Under the pieces are notes generated by a model, which did not search any database, was not told the DNA's origin, and worked only from the letters and a program-made list of their open reading frames with translations. Shown here piece by piece: positions 32,538 to 40,832 of a stretch of 64,000 nt of DNA; positions within the stretch are counted from its first letter, which is position 1; each line of letters begins with the position of its first letter. The stretch comes from Actinokineospora fastidiosa. Lineage in GTDB: Bacteria; Actinomycetota; Actinomycetes; Mycobacteriales; Pseudonocardiaceae. The DNA lies in the NCBI RefSeq assembly GCF_014648415.1, contig NZ_BMRB01000002.1:62001-126000 (forward strand), given 5' to 3'. Made by a program: the position numbers and the translations under genes.

Positions 32538-33497
32538 ATGTTGGAGACCTCGGCGCGGCTGTTGCGGTTGTTGTCGTTGCTGCAGACGCGGCGGGAGTGG
32601 TCGGGTGGGGAGTTGGCGGGCCGTCTTGGGGTGACGGACCGGACGGTGCGTCGGGATGTGGACAAGCTGCGGTCGTTGGGCTATCCGGTGGAGTCGGCGA
32701 CGGGGACGGCGGGCGGGTACCGGTTGGGGGCGGGTGCGGCGTTGCCGCCGTTGTTGCTCGATGATGACGAGGCGGTGGCGGTGGCGGTGGGGTTGCGGAC
32801 GGCGGCGGGTGGGTCGGTGTCGGGGATCGAGGAGACCTCGGTGCGGGCGTTGGCGAAGTTGGAGCAGGTGTTGCCGTCGCGGTTGCGGCATCGGGTGGCG
32901 GCGTTGCAGGCGGCGACGGTGGCGGTGCCGGGTCGGGGGCCGGTGGTGTCGGCGGAGACGTTGGCGGTGATCGCGGGGGCGTGCCGGGATCGGTGTCGGC
33001 TGCGGTTCGACTACCGGTCGCACGGGGGTGGGGTGTCGGTGCGGGAGGTGGAGCCGCTGAAGCTGGTGCACGCGGGTCGGCGCTGGTATCTGGTGGGGTT
33101 CGACGTGGAGCGGGATGACTGGCGCACGTTCCGGGTGGACCGGTTGTCGCCGAGGACGCCGTTGGGGCCGCGGTTCGCGGAGCGGACGCCGCCGGATGAG
33201 GACATCGCCGCGTACACCGCGTTCGGGGTGACCAATCGGGCGTACCGGTATCAGGCGGTGTTGCGGTTGTTGGTGCCGGTGGAGCGGGCGGCGGAGTTCG
33301 TGACGTGGCAGACCGGGGTGTTGGAGCCGGTGGACGGGGAGAGTTGTCTGCTGCGGATCGGGGCGAACGTGTTGGAGGAGTTGGCGGTGTGGGTGTGGTT
33401 CCTGGGGTGTGAGTTCGAGGTGGTGGAGCCGCCGGAGTTGGTGGCGCGGATGCGGGAGTTGGCGGAGCGGATTGTGCGGACCTGCGACCGCTCCTAG
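32538..33497 (+). CDS. WYL-domain (YafY-type) transcriptional regulator
   Basis: A 319-residue regulator. An N-terminal winged helix (residues 3-60: RLLRLLSLLQTRREWSGGEL, then GVTDRTVRRDVDKLRSLGYP) precedes a WYL domain (about 140-230) with RRWYLVGFDVERDDWRTFRV, and a WCX C-terminal part. WYL domains bind single-stranded nucleic acids or nucleotides and often control DNA-damage or defence genes. Divergence from the AlkZ-like gene suggests that gene as a target. Third positions are mostly G. Confidence 0.9.
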   Translation: MLETSARLLRLLSLLQTRREWSGGELAGRLGVTDRTVRRDVDKLRSLGYPVESATGTAGGYRLGAGAALPPLLLDDDEAVAVAVGLRTAAGGSVSGIEETSVRALAKLEQVLPSRLRHRVAALQAATVAVPGRGPVVSAETLAVIAGACRDRCRLRFDYRSHGGGVSVREVEPLKLVHAGRRWYLVGFDVERDDWRTFRVDRLSPRTPLGPRFAERTPPDEDIAAYTAFGVTNRAYRYQAVLRLLVPVERAAEFVTWQTGVLEPVDGESCLLRIGANVLEELAVWVWFLGCEFEVVEPPELVARMRELAERIVRTCDRS

Positions 33498-33543
33498 GGG
33501 GTGTCACTCGATCGGCGGTACCGGGCGTGAGAGTCTGGCGCTG

Positions 33544-34428
33544 ATGACTGCGACTTGTTCGGCGGTGTCCGGGGCGGCGGGTGAGCGTCCTGCGGGGACG
33601 GCGGCCGTGGCGGCGACGTGGCTGTGTGTTGAGCAGCCGGGTCCGTGGGGTGCGGAGGCGCTGACGGCCTCGCACCTGGATCCGGGGTTGGGCGCGGAGT
33701 TGGCGGCCAGGGCGAAGGGGACTGGGGTGCGGGTGGTGTTGATCCGCCGCCCGGGCCGTCATCCCGATCGGCATCGGCCGCTCCCCCGCCGGGCTTATCT
33801 GGCGCACACGGCGCCGGGGCGGACGTTCCTGCGGTCGGCGACGCTCAATGACCCGAAGCAACTGCTGGACCTGGATTTCGCGGCGGCGGGGGCGGGCAGT
33901 GTGGCGGGGTTCGGGGCTCCGGCGGCGGGCCGGTTGCTGTTGGTGTGCACCAATGGGCGTCGGGATGTGTGCTGCGCGGTGTTGGGGCGTCCGGCGGCGG
34001 CGGAGTTGGCGGCCGCGCACGGGGATGTGGTGTGGGAGGCGACGCATCTGGGTGGGCACCGGTTCGCGCCGACGGCGTTGGTGTTGCCCACGGGGTACGC
34101 GTACGCGCGGGTGGATCGGGAGGTTGGGGAGGCGTTGGTGACGTCGCCGGGTGTGGTGTTGTCGAACTGTCGGGGCCGGTCGACGTGGGCGGCGCCTGCG
34201 CAGGCTGCGGAGTTGGCGGTGCGGGAGTTGACGAACACGCTGGATCCGGACGTGTTGGCGGTGCGGGAGCCGGAGCGGGTGGAGGGCGAGTGGCGGGTGG
34301 TGGTCGCGCATGACGACGGTCGGGCGTGGCGGGTGAGTGTGGCGGAGGTGCCGGGCGCGGCGCGGCCGGTGAGCTGTGGTGCGGCGGCGAAGGTGGTCTC
34401 CGAGCACGTGGTGACGCGGATCGACTAG
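33544..34428 (+). CDS. Sucrase/ferredoxin-like family protein
   Basis: A 294-residue protein of the Suc_Fer-like family (thioredoxin-like 2Fe-2S type). The C-terminal half has LVCTNGRRDVCCAVLGRP, then THLGGHRFAPTALVLP, with the cysteines and histidines that hold the cluster in related proteins, and NCRGRSTWAAP further on. The N-terminal TATCSAV cysteine is also typical. Function is not established; relatives are annotated from a plant sucrose-transport locus. The start ATG is 46 bases after the WYL gene, so co-transcription is possible. Confidence 0.86.
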   Translation: MTATCSAVSGAAGERPAGTAAVAATWLCVEQPGPWGAEALTASHLDPGLGAELAARAKGTGVRVVLIRRPGRHPDRHRPLPRRAYLAHTAPGRTFLRSATLNDPKQLLDLDFAAAGAGSVAGFGAPAAGRLLLVCTNGRRDVCCAVLGRPAAAELAAAHGDVVWEATHLGGHRFAPTALVLPTGYAYARVDREVGEALVTSPGVVLSNCRGRSTWAAPAQAAELAVRELTNTLDPDVLAVREPERVEGEWRVVVAHDDGRAWRVSVAEVPGAARPVSCGAAAKVVSEHVVTRID

Positions 34429-34632
34429 TCCGGCAGACCCGCCGCCCACGGGCAGGTCGGGGAGTGCCTGCTCGGCGGCGGTGGACGCCTGGCCGTGAGA
34501 TGGAATGGCGGCCGGGGTCGTCGTCGGCGCCGTGGTCGGTCGTCTCCGGACAGCGCGGGTGTCCGTCGTGGGGTCCGTTTGACTGAGGCTCGTGGCCCGT
34601 CCGGTGTCGGGGGGCGCGGTTACGGTCGGGGG

Positions 34633-35739
34633 ATGGAGTTCAGTCGCGCCCAGGTCCTGGCCCACCGCGTCGCCCGGCACGGGTTGCGCCGCGAGACGGC
34701 GGTGGCGACCGGGCTGGGGGTGTTGGAGCTGGGGGTGCAGGACACGGCCGGGGCGGGCGCGCGGGTGGCGCTGGCGGCGCGGCTGCCCGATGGCGCCGAG
34801 CTGTCCCCTCCCGACCTGGTGCTGGTGTGGGCGCAGCGCGGGGCGCCGCATCTGCTGCGGCGGGCGGACGTCGCGGGCCTGGCGGCGTTGTTGTATCCGC
34901 GGGGTGATGCGGACGCGGCGGCGCGGTTGGGGACGGCGGCGGCGCGGTCGCTGCGGGCGGCCGGTGTCGGGGCGGCGGCGGGGTTCGCCGCGGGTGCGGC
35001 GGCGTTGCGGGCGGTGGTGTCGGAGGAGATGCCGCGGGCCCGGGCGAGCGCGGAGATGACGGCGATGCTGCCGCCCGCGTATTCCTATGACTGTCGCGCG
35101 TGCGCGAGCACGCACGTGTTCGGCAGCCTGTTCCAGCTGGTGGGGATCGCCGCCGGGGTGGAGGTGGTGGCCGAGACGCGGCCTGCCCGGTTGCGTCCGC
35201 TGCCCGATCGGCACGCGCTGCCGGAGGAGGCCGCGGACGCGGGGGCGCTGGTCGCGGCGTATCTGCGGGTGCACGGCCCGGCCTCTCCCGCCGATCTGGC
35301 CGCCTATCTGGACACCACGGTCGGGGTGGTGAAGGCGGTGTGGCCCGAGGGGCTGGTGCCGGTGCGGGTGGACGGGCGGCCCGCGGCGCTGCCGGAGTCG
35401 GATGTGGCGGCGGTGCGGTCGGCGCCGGACGCGCGGGGGCTGGTGCGGCTGCTGCCGCCCGCGGACCCGCTGCTGCAGGGCCGCGACCGGGAGGTGCTGG
35501 TGCCGGACGCGGCGCGGCGCAGGCAGGTGTGGCGGGTGATCGGCAGCCCGGGCGTGGTGCTCGCCGAGGGCGACATCGCCGGGGTGTGGCGCACGCGGGT
35601 GGCGGGTGCGCGGCTGGACGTGGCGGTGGCGTTGTTCTCCCCCGTGGGCAAGGCGGCGCGGGCGGGGATCGCCGACGAGGCACAGCGGGTGGCGCGGGCG
35701 CGGGGGCTGCGGGAGGCGCGGGTCACCCTCGACACCTAG
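34633..35739 (+). CDS. Winged-helix DNA-binding protein (HTH_42 family, second copy)
   Basis: A 368-residue protein. FSRAQVLAHRVARHGLRRET opens the family. GVQDTAG stands where the AlkZ-like relative has the QxQ motif, so the glycosylase active site is probably not conserved. LPPAYSYDCRACASTHVFG carries two cysteines, and PADPLLQGRDREVLVPDAAR is a family block. A TACGGT box ends 6 bases before the ATG, so the mRNA is probably leaderless. The protein shares only distant similarity with the copy at 31.4 kb. DNA-binding or repair-linked function is inferred from family. Confidence 0.83.
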   Translation: MEFSRAQVLAHRVARHGLRRETAVATGLGVLELGVQDTAGAGARVALAARLPDGAELSPPDLVLVWAQRGAPHLLRRADVAGLAALLYPRGDADAAARLGTAAARSLRAAGVGAAAGFAAGAAALRAVVSEEMPRARASAEMTAMLPPAYSYDCRACASTHVFGSLFQLVGIAAGVEVVAETRPARLRPLPDRHALPEEAADAGALVAAYLRVHGPASPADLAAYLDTTVGVVKAVWPEGLVPVRVDGRPAALPESDVAAVRSAPDARGLVRLLPPADPLLQGRDREVLVPDAARRRQVWRVIGSPGVVLAEGDIAGVWRTRVAGARLDVAVALFSPVGKAARAGIADEAQRVARARGLREARVTLDT

Positions 35740-35743
35740 ATCT

Positions 35744-35760
35744 TGGACATGTAATGTCCA
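35744..35760. promoter_or_regulatory. Rrf2 operator overlapping its own promoter
   Basis: TGGACAT-GTA-ATGTCCA is a perfect 17-base palindrome. Its centre and right arm contain TAATGT, which ends 7 bases before the Rrf2 ATG and fits a leaderless -10 box. Binding would block transcription, so autoregulation is likely. Confidence 0.8.
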
Positions 35761-35764
35761 GGTT

Positions 35765-36250
35765 ATGCGGATGAGCGAGGGCGTGGAGTGGGCGCTGCAC
35801 ACGTGCGCCAACCTCGCCTGGGTCGAGCCGGGCGACGCGGTGCCCGCGGCCCGGCTGGCCGCCGTGTTCGGCCTGCCCGCCGCCTACCTGAACAAGCAGC
35901 TGCAGGCCCTGGCCCGCGCCGGGATCCTCACCTCCACCTCCGGCCCGCGCGGCGGGTTCCGGCTGGCGCGGGCGCCGGAGGCGATCAGCGCGCTGGACGT
36001 GGTGGTGGCCATCGAGGGCGCCGAGGACGCCTTCCGCTGCGCCCGCATCCTGGCCGACTCCCCCTGGGGCGACCCGGCGGTGGACTACCGCGCCACGTGC
36101 GCGATCTCGCAGACGATGCGCCGCGCGGAGCTGGCCTGGCGGCGCGAGCTGGCCGGGCAGTCGATCGCCGACATCGTCGGCGCCGTCGAGCGGCGCAACC
36201 CCGGCACCGGCGAGCGGTTACGCCGGTGGCTGACCGCCGCGCGCGCCTGA
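35765..36250 (+). CDS. Rrf2-family transcriptional regulator
   Basis: A 161-residue regulator. The winged helix runs through VEWALHTCANLAW, ARLAAVFGLPAAYLNKQLQA and the wing TSGPRGGFRLARAPEAIS. Two cysteines lie in the usual sensor region (CARILADSPWGDPAVDYRAT followed by C), one short of the three that hold an iron-sulphur cluster in IscR-like proteins, so thiol redox sensing is more probable. It precedes an AhpD-like gene by 46 bases and has its own palindromic operator, suggesting control of both by oxidative stress. Confidence 0.92.
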   Translation: MRMSEGVEWALHTCANLAWVEPGDAVPAARLAAVFGLPAAYLNKQLQALARAGILTSTSGPRGGFRLARAPEAISALDVVVAIEGAEDAFRCARILADSPWGDPAVDYRATCAISQTMRRAELAWRRELAGQSIADIVGAVERRNPGTGERLRRWLTAARA

Positions 36251-36296
36251 GTTTTCCGCGAATCCTGGATATCGAACACCCTGAATGGAGAGATTG

Positions 36297-36752
36297 ATGC
36301 AGCAGCGGATCGACGTCGCCGCCCACGCTCCCGAGGCCTATCGGGCGATGCTCGGTTTGGAGAAGTTCATGGCGGGCAGCTCGCTGCCCAAGAGCACCTA
36401 CGAGCTGGTGAAGGTGCGCGCCAGCCAGATCAACGGCTGCGCCTACTGCGTCGACATGCACTGCCACGACGCCAAGGCGGCGGGCGAGACCGACGAGCGC
36501 CTCTACGCGGTGGCCGTGTGGCGGGAGACTCCGTTCTTCACCCCGGCCGAGCGCGCCGCCCTGGCCTTCGCCGAGGCCGCGACCCGGCTGCCCGACCACG
36601 GCCACGGCGTGCCGGACGAGGTGTGGGCCGAGGCCGCCGAGCACTACGACGAGCCGACGCTGGCCGCGTTGATCGTCGCGGTGGCCACGATCAACGCCTG
36701 GAACCGGATCGCGGTGTCCAGCCGCGCGATCCCCGGCTCGCACCGCAAGTGA
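36297..36752 (+). CDS. Carboxymuconolactone decarboxylase-family AhpD-like protein
   Basis: A 151-residue alkylhydroperoxidase-like protein. It has the CxxC-x3-H redox centre in INGCAYCVDMHCHDAKAAGE and the typical ERAALAFAEAATRL helix. Such proteins reduce peroxides with thiol donors. The second ATG (MQQRIDV) is chosen because GGAGAG sits four bases before it; the first ATG, four codons upstream, lacks a site. It follows the Rrf2 gene and converges with a tetR gene only 3 bases away. Confidence 0.9.
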   Translation: MQQRIDVAAHAPEAYRAMLGLEKFMAGSSLPKSTYELVKVRASQINGCAYCVDMHCHDAKAAGETDERLYAVAVWRETPFFTPAERAALAFAEAATRLPDHGHGVPDEVWAEAAEHYDEPTLAALIVAVATINAWNRIAVSSRAIPGSHRK

Positions 36753-36755
36753 GCC

Positions 36756-37340
36756 TCACGGCCGCGTGACCCCGGCGAGGACGGCGGCCACCATCGCGCG
36801 CACCGACTCCGGCCGCGCGCCGTCGCGGTCGGCGTAGGCCAGGTGCCCGCCGCCCAGCAGGGTCGGGGCGAGCACGTCGGGGTCGGCGTCGGCGGCGACG
36901 CGGCCCAGCTCGCGCTCGCGGGCGAGGTAGTCGGCGAGCATGGCCGCCGCCTCGGTCAGCAGGGGGATGCCGGTCGGGGTGTCCGCGCGCAGCCGGGCGC
37001 GCAGGTCGTCGCGGAAGATCAGGAGGCTGACGATGGCCGCGGCGACCGAGCCGAACAGCTCGGTCAGCGCGGCGGCGACGTTGTCGACCACGTCGCCGGT
37101 CCCGGCGCGGCGGGCCAGGGCGGCGCCCTGATCCTCGACGCGGGCGACGCGGTCGCGCACCAGGGCGGCGAGGAAGTCGTCGAAGTCGGCGAAGTGCCGG
37201 TGCAGCACGCCCTTGGCGCAGCCAGCCTCGTCGGTGACGGCGCGGCTGGTCAGCGCGCTGGGCCCGGAGCGCAGCAGGACGGCCTCGGCGGCGTCGAACA
37301 GCCGGGTGCGCGCGTCGGTGATGCGGACTCCGGTGGGCAT
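36756..37340 (-). CDS. TetR-family transcriptional regulator
   Basis: A 194-residue repressor: DARTRLFDAAEAVLLRSGPS, then ALTSRAVTDEAGCAKGVLHR and HFADFDDFLAALVRDRVARV form the DNA-binding part. The ligand domain ends RPESVRAMVAAVLAGVTRP. It is divergent from a methyltransferase gene with two perfect palindromes between the starts, and its own start codon lies within a further half site (GGTGGGCAT). Autoregulation and control of the methyltransferase are therefore likely. Confidence 0.92.
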   Translation of the reverse strand: MPTGVRITDARTRLFDAAEAVLLRSGPSALTSRAVTDEAGCAKGVLHRHFADFDDFLAALVRDRVARVEDQGAALARRAGTGDVVDNVAAALTELFGSVAAAIVSLLIFRDDLRARLRADTPTGIPLLTEAAAMLADYLARERELGRVAADADPDVLAPTLLGGGHLAYADRDGARPESVRAMVAAVLAGVTRP

Positions 37341-37357
37341 GGCGCGGTCCTCGCGAT

Positions 37358-37394
37358 AGTGGGCATGTGCCCACTAGGGTGGGCGCATGCCCAC
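37358..37394. promoter_or_regulatory. Two TetR operators flanking the methyltransferase -10 box
   Basis: AGTGGGCATGTGCCCACT (perfect) and GTGGGC-GCAT-GCCCAC (perfect) share the half site GTGGGC and lie on either side of TAGGGT, the box 6 bases before the methyltransferase ATG. The second operator covers that start codon. Confidence 0.85.
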
Positions 37395-38172
37395 TCTATC
37401 CGGGGAGCCGCACCGGCAGCGCTCGATGGCCGAGTCGTTCGGCGTCGACGTCGAACGCTACGACCGCACCCGCCCGCCCTATCCCGACGCCCTCGTCGAG
37501 CGGGTCGTCGCGCACTCCCCCGGCCGCGCCGTGCTCGACGTCGGCTGCGGGACCGGGATCGCCACCCGCCAGTTCCGCGCCGCGGGCTGCGCGGTGCTCG
37601 GCGTCGACCCGGACGAGCGGATGGCCGCCTTCGCCCGGCGCGGCGGGATCGCGGTGGAGGTGGCCGCGTTCGAGGCGTGGGACCCGGCGGGCCGGGTGTT
37701 CGACGCGGTCGTGGCCGGGCAGTCCTGGCACTGGGTGGACCCGGTGGCGGGCGCGGCCGCCGCCGCCCGGACACTGCGCCCGGGCGGGCTGCTGGCGGTG
37801 TTCTGGCACGTGCCGCACACCCCGCCGGACATCACCGACGCGCTGGCCGCGGCGCTGCCCGACATGCCCCGGCCCGCCGAGGACGGCTACCGGACGCTGG
37901 ACGCCCTCGCCGCCGACGGCATCAAGGCGAGCGGCGCGTTCACCGAACCGCGGCGGTGGACGTTCGACTGGCAGCGCGACTACACGCGCGCGCAGTGGCT
38001 GGACCAGCTGCCCACCAGCGGCCTGCTCACCCGGCTGCCGCCGCAGCGCCTGGCCGCCGCGCTGGACGGGGTGGGGGCCGCGATCGACGCCCTCGGCGGC
38101 GCGTTCACCCTGCCCTACACCACGGTCGCGGTCACGGCCGCCGTCCCCGGCGGGCAGACCCGGCCGCGGTGA
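37387..38172 (+). CDS. SAM-dependent methyltransferase (type 11)
   Basis: A 261-residue class I methyltransferase: ESFGVDVERYDRTRPPYPDA at the start, the SAM motif VLDVGCGTGIATRQF, then GVDPDERMAAFARRGGIAVE and AGQSWHWVDP. The substrate is unknown. The first ATG is kept because TAGGGT lies 6 bases upstream (leaderless), even though conservation begins about 14 residues later. Regulated by the divergent TetR through the operator pair over its promoter. A hairpin follows its stop. Confidence 0.9.
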   Translation: MPTLSGEPHRQRSMAESFGVDVERYDRTRPPYPDALVERVVAHSPGRAVLDVGCGTGIATRQFRAAGCAVLGVDPDERMAAFARRGGIAVEVAAFEAWDPAGRVFDAVVAGQSWHWVDPVAGAAAAARTLRPGGLLAVFWHVPHTPPDITDALAAALPDMPRPAEDGYRTLDALAADGIKASGAFTEPRRWTFDWQRDYTRAQWLDQLPTSGLLTRLPPQRLAAALDGVGAAIDALGGAFTLPYTTVAVTAAVPGGQTRPR

Positions 38173-38176
38173 CGCC

Positions 38177-38211
38177 GATGCCCCCGCGCGAGCACCACGC
38201 GCGGGGGCATC
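38177..38211. terminator. Bidirectional hairpin between methyltransferase and SPFH genes
   Basis: GATGCCCCCGCGCG pairs perfectly with CGCGCGGGGGCATC across a 7-base loop, between the two convergent stops. Confidence 0.88.
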
Positions 38212-38220
38212 GAGGGACGG

Positions 38221-39408
38221 TCAGAGCTGGTCGGGCTCGATCCGGGCGGGCGGGGCGCCCACCTCCGGCGCGGGCATCCCGGCAGCGGGCGTGGCGGGGC
38301 CGACCCGGGGCACGGCCAGCGGGCTCTCGACCTCCTTGCGCGCCACCTCCTCCGCGGCGCGCACCGCCTCGGCGACCTTCGGGTCCGTGGAGGTGTCGAA
38401 CCAGCCGCTGACGGAGGCCTCGTCCTCCTCCGGGGCGGTCGCGGGGGCGTCGGCGGGCGGCTCGTAGCGGAACACGCCGTCCTCGCCCGGGGCGCCGAGC
38501 ATGCGGGCGAAGCCCTCCAGCGCCTTGCCGTAGTCCGAGGGGATCAGCCACACCTTGTTCGCGTCGCCCTGGGCCATCGTCGGCAGCGTCTGCAGGTACT
38601 GGTAGGCCAGCACCTCCGGCGAGGGGCGGGCGGCCTTGACCTTCTCGATCGCCTTGGCCTGGCCCTGCGCCTGCAGGTAGCGGGCGGCGCGGTCGCCCTG
38701 GGCGCGCAGGATGCGCGACTGCCGCTCGGCCTCGGCGGCCAGGATCGCGGCCTGCTTGGCGCCCTCGGCGGCCAGGATCTGCGACTGCTTCTGGCCCTCC
38801 GCGGTCTTGATCGCCGACTCGCGCTGGCCCTCGGCGTTGAGGATCATGGCGCGCTTCTCCCGGTCGGCGCGCATCTGCTTCTCCATCGAGTCCTGGATGG
38901 ACGGCGGCGGGTCGATCGCCTTGAGCTCCACGCGCGCCACCCGGATCCCCCACCGCCCGGTCTCCATGTCCAGCACGCCGCGCAGCTGCTGGTTGATGTT
39001 GTCGCGCGAGGTCAGCGTCTGCTCCAGGCTCATGCCGCCGACGACGTTGCGCAGCGTCGTGGTGGTCAGCTGCTCCACGGCGACGATGTAGTTGGAGATC
39101 TCGTAGACCGCCGACCGCGAGTCGGTGACCTGGAAGTACACGACCGTGTCGATGCGCACGGTCAGGTTGTCCTGGGTGATCACCGGCTGCGGCGGGAACG
39201 ACACCACCTGCTCGCGCATGTCGATGCGGGCGCGCACCTTGTCCAGGAACGGCACCAGGAAGTTCAGCCCCGGCTGGGCGACCACCTTGAACCGGCCGAG
39301 GCGCTCGATCACCGCCGTCTGCGCCTGCGGGATCACCAGGACCGCCTTCACCAGCACGATCACCACGAACAGGGCCGCCACGATCGCGACGATCAGCCCG
39401 ACATCCAC
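38221..39408 (-). CDS. SPFH/Band-7 membrane scaffold protein (stomatin-like)
   Basis: A 395-residue protein. One N-terminal transmembrane helix (residues 4-26) is followed by the SPFH domain (VIPQAQTAVIERLGRFKVVA ... WGIRVARVELKAIDPP). Then comes a long helical region with EGQRESAIKTAEGQKQSQIL-type repeats, and an acidic Pro-rich tail from about 320. Stomatin/flotillin-like proteins build oligomeric platforms at the membrane and control proteases. It follows an NfeD gene by 27 bases, the classical NfeD-stomatin operon. Confidence 0.93.
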   Translation of the reverse strand: MDVGLIVAIVAALFVVIVLVKAVLVIPQAQTAVIERLGRFKVVAQPGLNFLVPFLDKVRARIDMREQVVSFPPQPVITQDNLTVRIDTVVYFQVTDSRSAVYEISNYIVAVEQLTTTTLRNVVGGMSLEQTLTSRDNINQQLRGVLDMETGRWGIRVARVELKAIDPPPSIQDSMEKQMRADREKRAMILNAEGQRESAIKTAEGQKQSQILAAEGAKQAAILAAEAERQSRILRAQGDRAARYLQAQGQAKAIEKVKAARPSPEVLAYQYLQTLPTMAQGDANKVWLIPSDYGKALEGFARMLGAPGEDGVFRYEPPADAPATAPEEDEASVSGWFDTSTDPKVAEAVRAAEEVARKEVESPLAVPRVGPATPAAGMPAPEVGAPPARIEPDQL

Positions 39409-39435
39409 TCGTCCGTCCTCCCAACCCGGGGGCGC

Positions 39436-39861
39436 TCAGCCGCCGTGGGCGTACACCACGGCGGTGGCCCCCTCGATCTCCACCACGGTCACCGTCGTAC
39501 CGGGCTCCAGCACCTGCCGGTCGTCCAGGGCGCGCGCCGACCAGTCTCCGCCGCGCAGCCGCACCGTGCCGCCGGTGGCGTCCACCGTGGCGGTCACCAC
39601 GGCGGTCTCGCCGATCAGCCCGGCCACGTTGTCGGCGGTCAACCGGCCCTGCCAGCGCCGCTTGAGCGAGGGCCGCACCCCCGCCAGCAGGCCCAGCGCG
39701 GTCGCGGCGAACACCGCCGCGGAGACCACCGGCAGCCCGAACAGCGCCTCGGCGCCCGCCCCGGCCAGCGCCGCGACCCCGAGCATCACGAGCACGAACT
39801 CGCCGGAGAGCACCTCGGCGACGACCAGCACGACCCCGACGATCAGCCAGATCAGCGCCAT
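39436..39861 (-). CDS. NfeD family membrane protein
   Basis: A 141-residue short NfeD (NfeD1b type, without the N-terminal ClpP-like protease). Transmembrane helices cover about 3-65, then an OB-fold domain follows with AGLIGETAVVTATVDATGG and VLEPGTTVTVVEIEG. It associates with SPFH proteins and may organise membrane microdomains. The ATG giving MALIWLIVGVVL is chosen at the first hydrophobic helix; the frame is open far upstream through antisense of the DUF3097 gene. Confidence 0.92.
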   Translation of the reverse strand: MALIWLIVGVVLVVAEVLSGEFVLVMLGVAALAGAGAEALFGLPVVSAAVFAATALGLLAGVRPSLKRRWQGRLTADNVAGLIGETAVVTATVDATGGTVRLRGGDWSARALDDRQVLEPGTTVTVVEIEGATAVVYAHGG

Positions 39862-39911
39862 GACCCCATCCTCGCAGAAACCGGACACCCGCAGCGGACG
39901 AACCGCGCAGG

Positions 39912-40727
39912 TCACGCCTCGGTCACGAAGTCGATCAGCCGCTCGACCGCGCCCACCAGCGGCGCCTCCAGGTCCCGGAACCCGGTCACCGCCGCACGCA
40001 CCCGCCGCCACCCCTGCGCCGGGTCGCCCCAGCCCAGCGCCGCGCACACCCCGTCCTTCCACGCCACCCCGCGCGGCACCGACGGCCACGCCGGGATCCC
40101 CAGCACCGACGGCTTGACCGCCTGCCAGATGTCGACGTACGGGTGCCCGGTCACCAGCACGTGCTCGCCCGCCACCCCGGCGGCCGCCCGCGACTCCTTG
40201 CTGCCCGCCACCAGGTGGTCCACCAGCACCCCCAGCCGCCTGCCCGGGCCCGGCCCGAACCCCGCCACCGCCTCGGCCAGGTGGTCCACCCCGTCCAGCG
40301 GCTCCACCACCACGCCCTCCACCCGCAGGTCGTGCCCCCACACCAGCTCCACCAGCTCCGCGTCGTGCACGCCCTCCACCCAGATGCGGCTGGCCGCCGC
40401 CGTGCGCGCCCGCAGCCCCTCCACCCGCACCGACCCCGACGCCGACACCCGCCGCGCCGGGGCGGGCGTGGCCACCGGCCGCACCAGCGTCACCGGCCGC
40501 CCGTCCAGCAGGAACCCGGCGGGCGCCATCGGGAACACCCGCTGCCTGCCGTGCCGGTCCTCCAGCACCACCGCGTCGTGGCGGGCCGTGCCGCGCTCCA
40601 CCCGCACCACCGCGCCGCAGAACCCCGACCCGGGCTCCTCCACCACCACCCCGGCCTCGGCTGCCACCTCCGGCGCCACCCGCCGCGCCCGCCCGCCCAA
40701 CACGTCCCCGTACTCCTGTGATCGCAC
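39912..40727 (-). CDS. DUF3097 family protein
   Basis: A 271-residue protein conserved in actinobacteria: SQEYGDVLGGRARRVAPEVA at the start, SRIWVEGVHDAELVELVWGH, then LGVLVDHLVAGSKESR and VLVTGHPYVDIWQAVKP. The central glycine/acidic pattern (WVEGVHDAELVE ... LVDHL) resembles a Toprim fold, hinting at nucleic acid binding, but no function is established. Start ATG (MRSQEYG) matches the conserved N-terminus. It lies 50 bases upstream of the NfeD gene on the same strand. Confidence 0.88.
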   Translation of the reverse strand: MRSQEYGDVLGGRARRVAPEVAAEAGVVVEEPGSGFCGAVVRVERGTARHDAVVLEDRHGRQRVFPMAPAGFLLDGRPVTLVRPVATPAPARRVSASGSVRVEGLRARTAAASRIWVEGVHDAELVELVWGHDLRVEGVVVEPLDGVDHLAEAVAGFGPGPGRRLGVLVDHLVAGSKESRAAAGVAGEHVLVTGHPYVDIWQAVKPSVLGIPAWPSVPRGVAWKDGVCAALGWGDPAQGWRRVRAAVTGFRDLEAPLVGAVERLIDFVTEA

Positions 40728-40832
40728 CCGGCCACGCTAGCCGGCCCCGCCGCCGAGGCCGACCCGCCACGCCGGGGTGAAAAAGTCGCCGCCGGGGCGT
40801 CGGAGCACGGCCCGCCCGCACGACTATGGGGT

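Noticed and set aside
31432..35811. A 1459-codon open frame on the minus strand
   Set aside because: Only the last 347 codons match a protein family; the rest is antisense to four + strand genes and stays open because G-rich coding sequence lacks stop codons in that frame.
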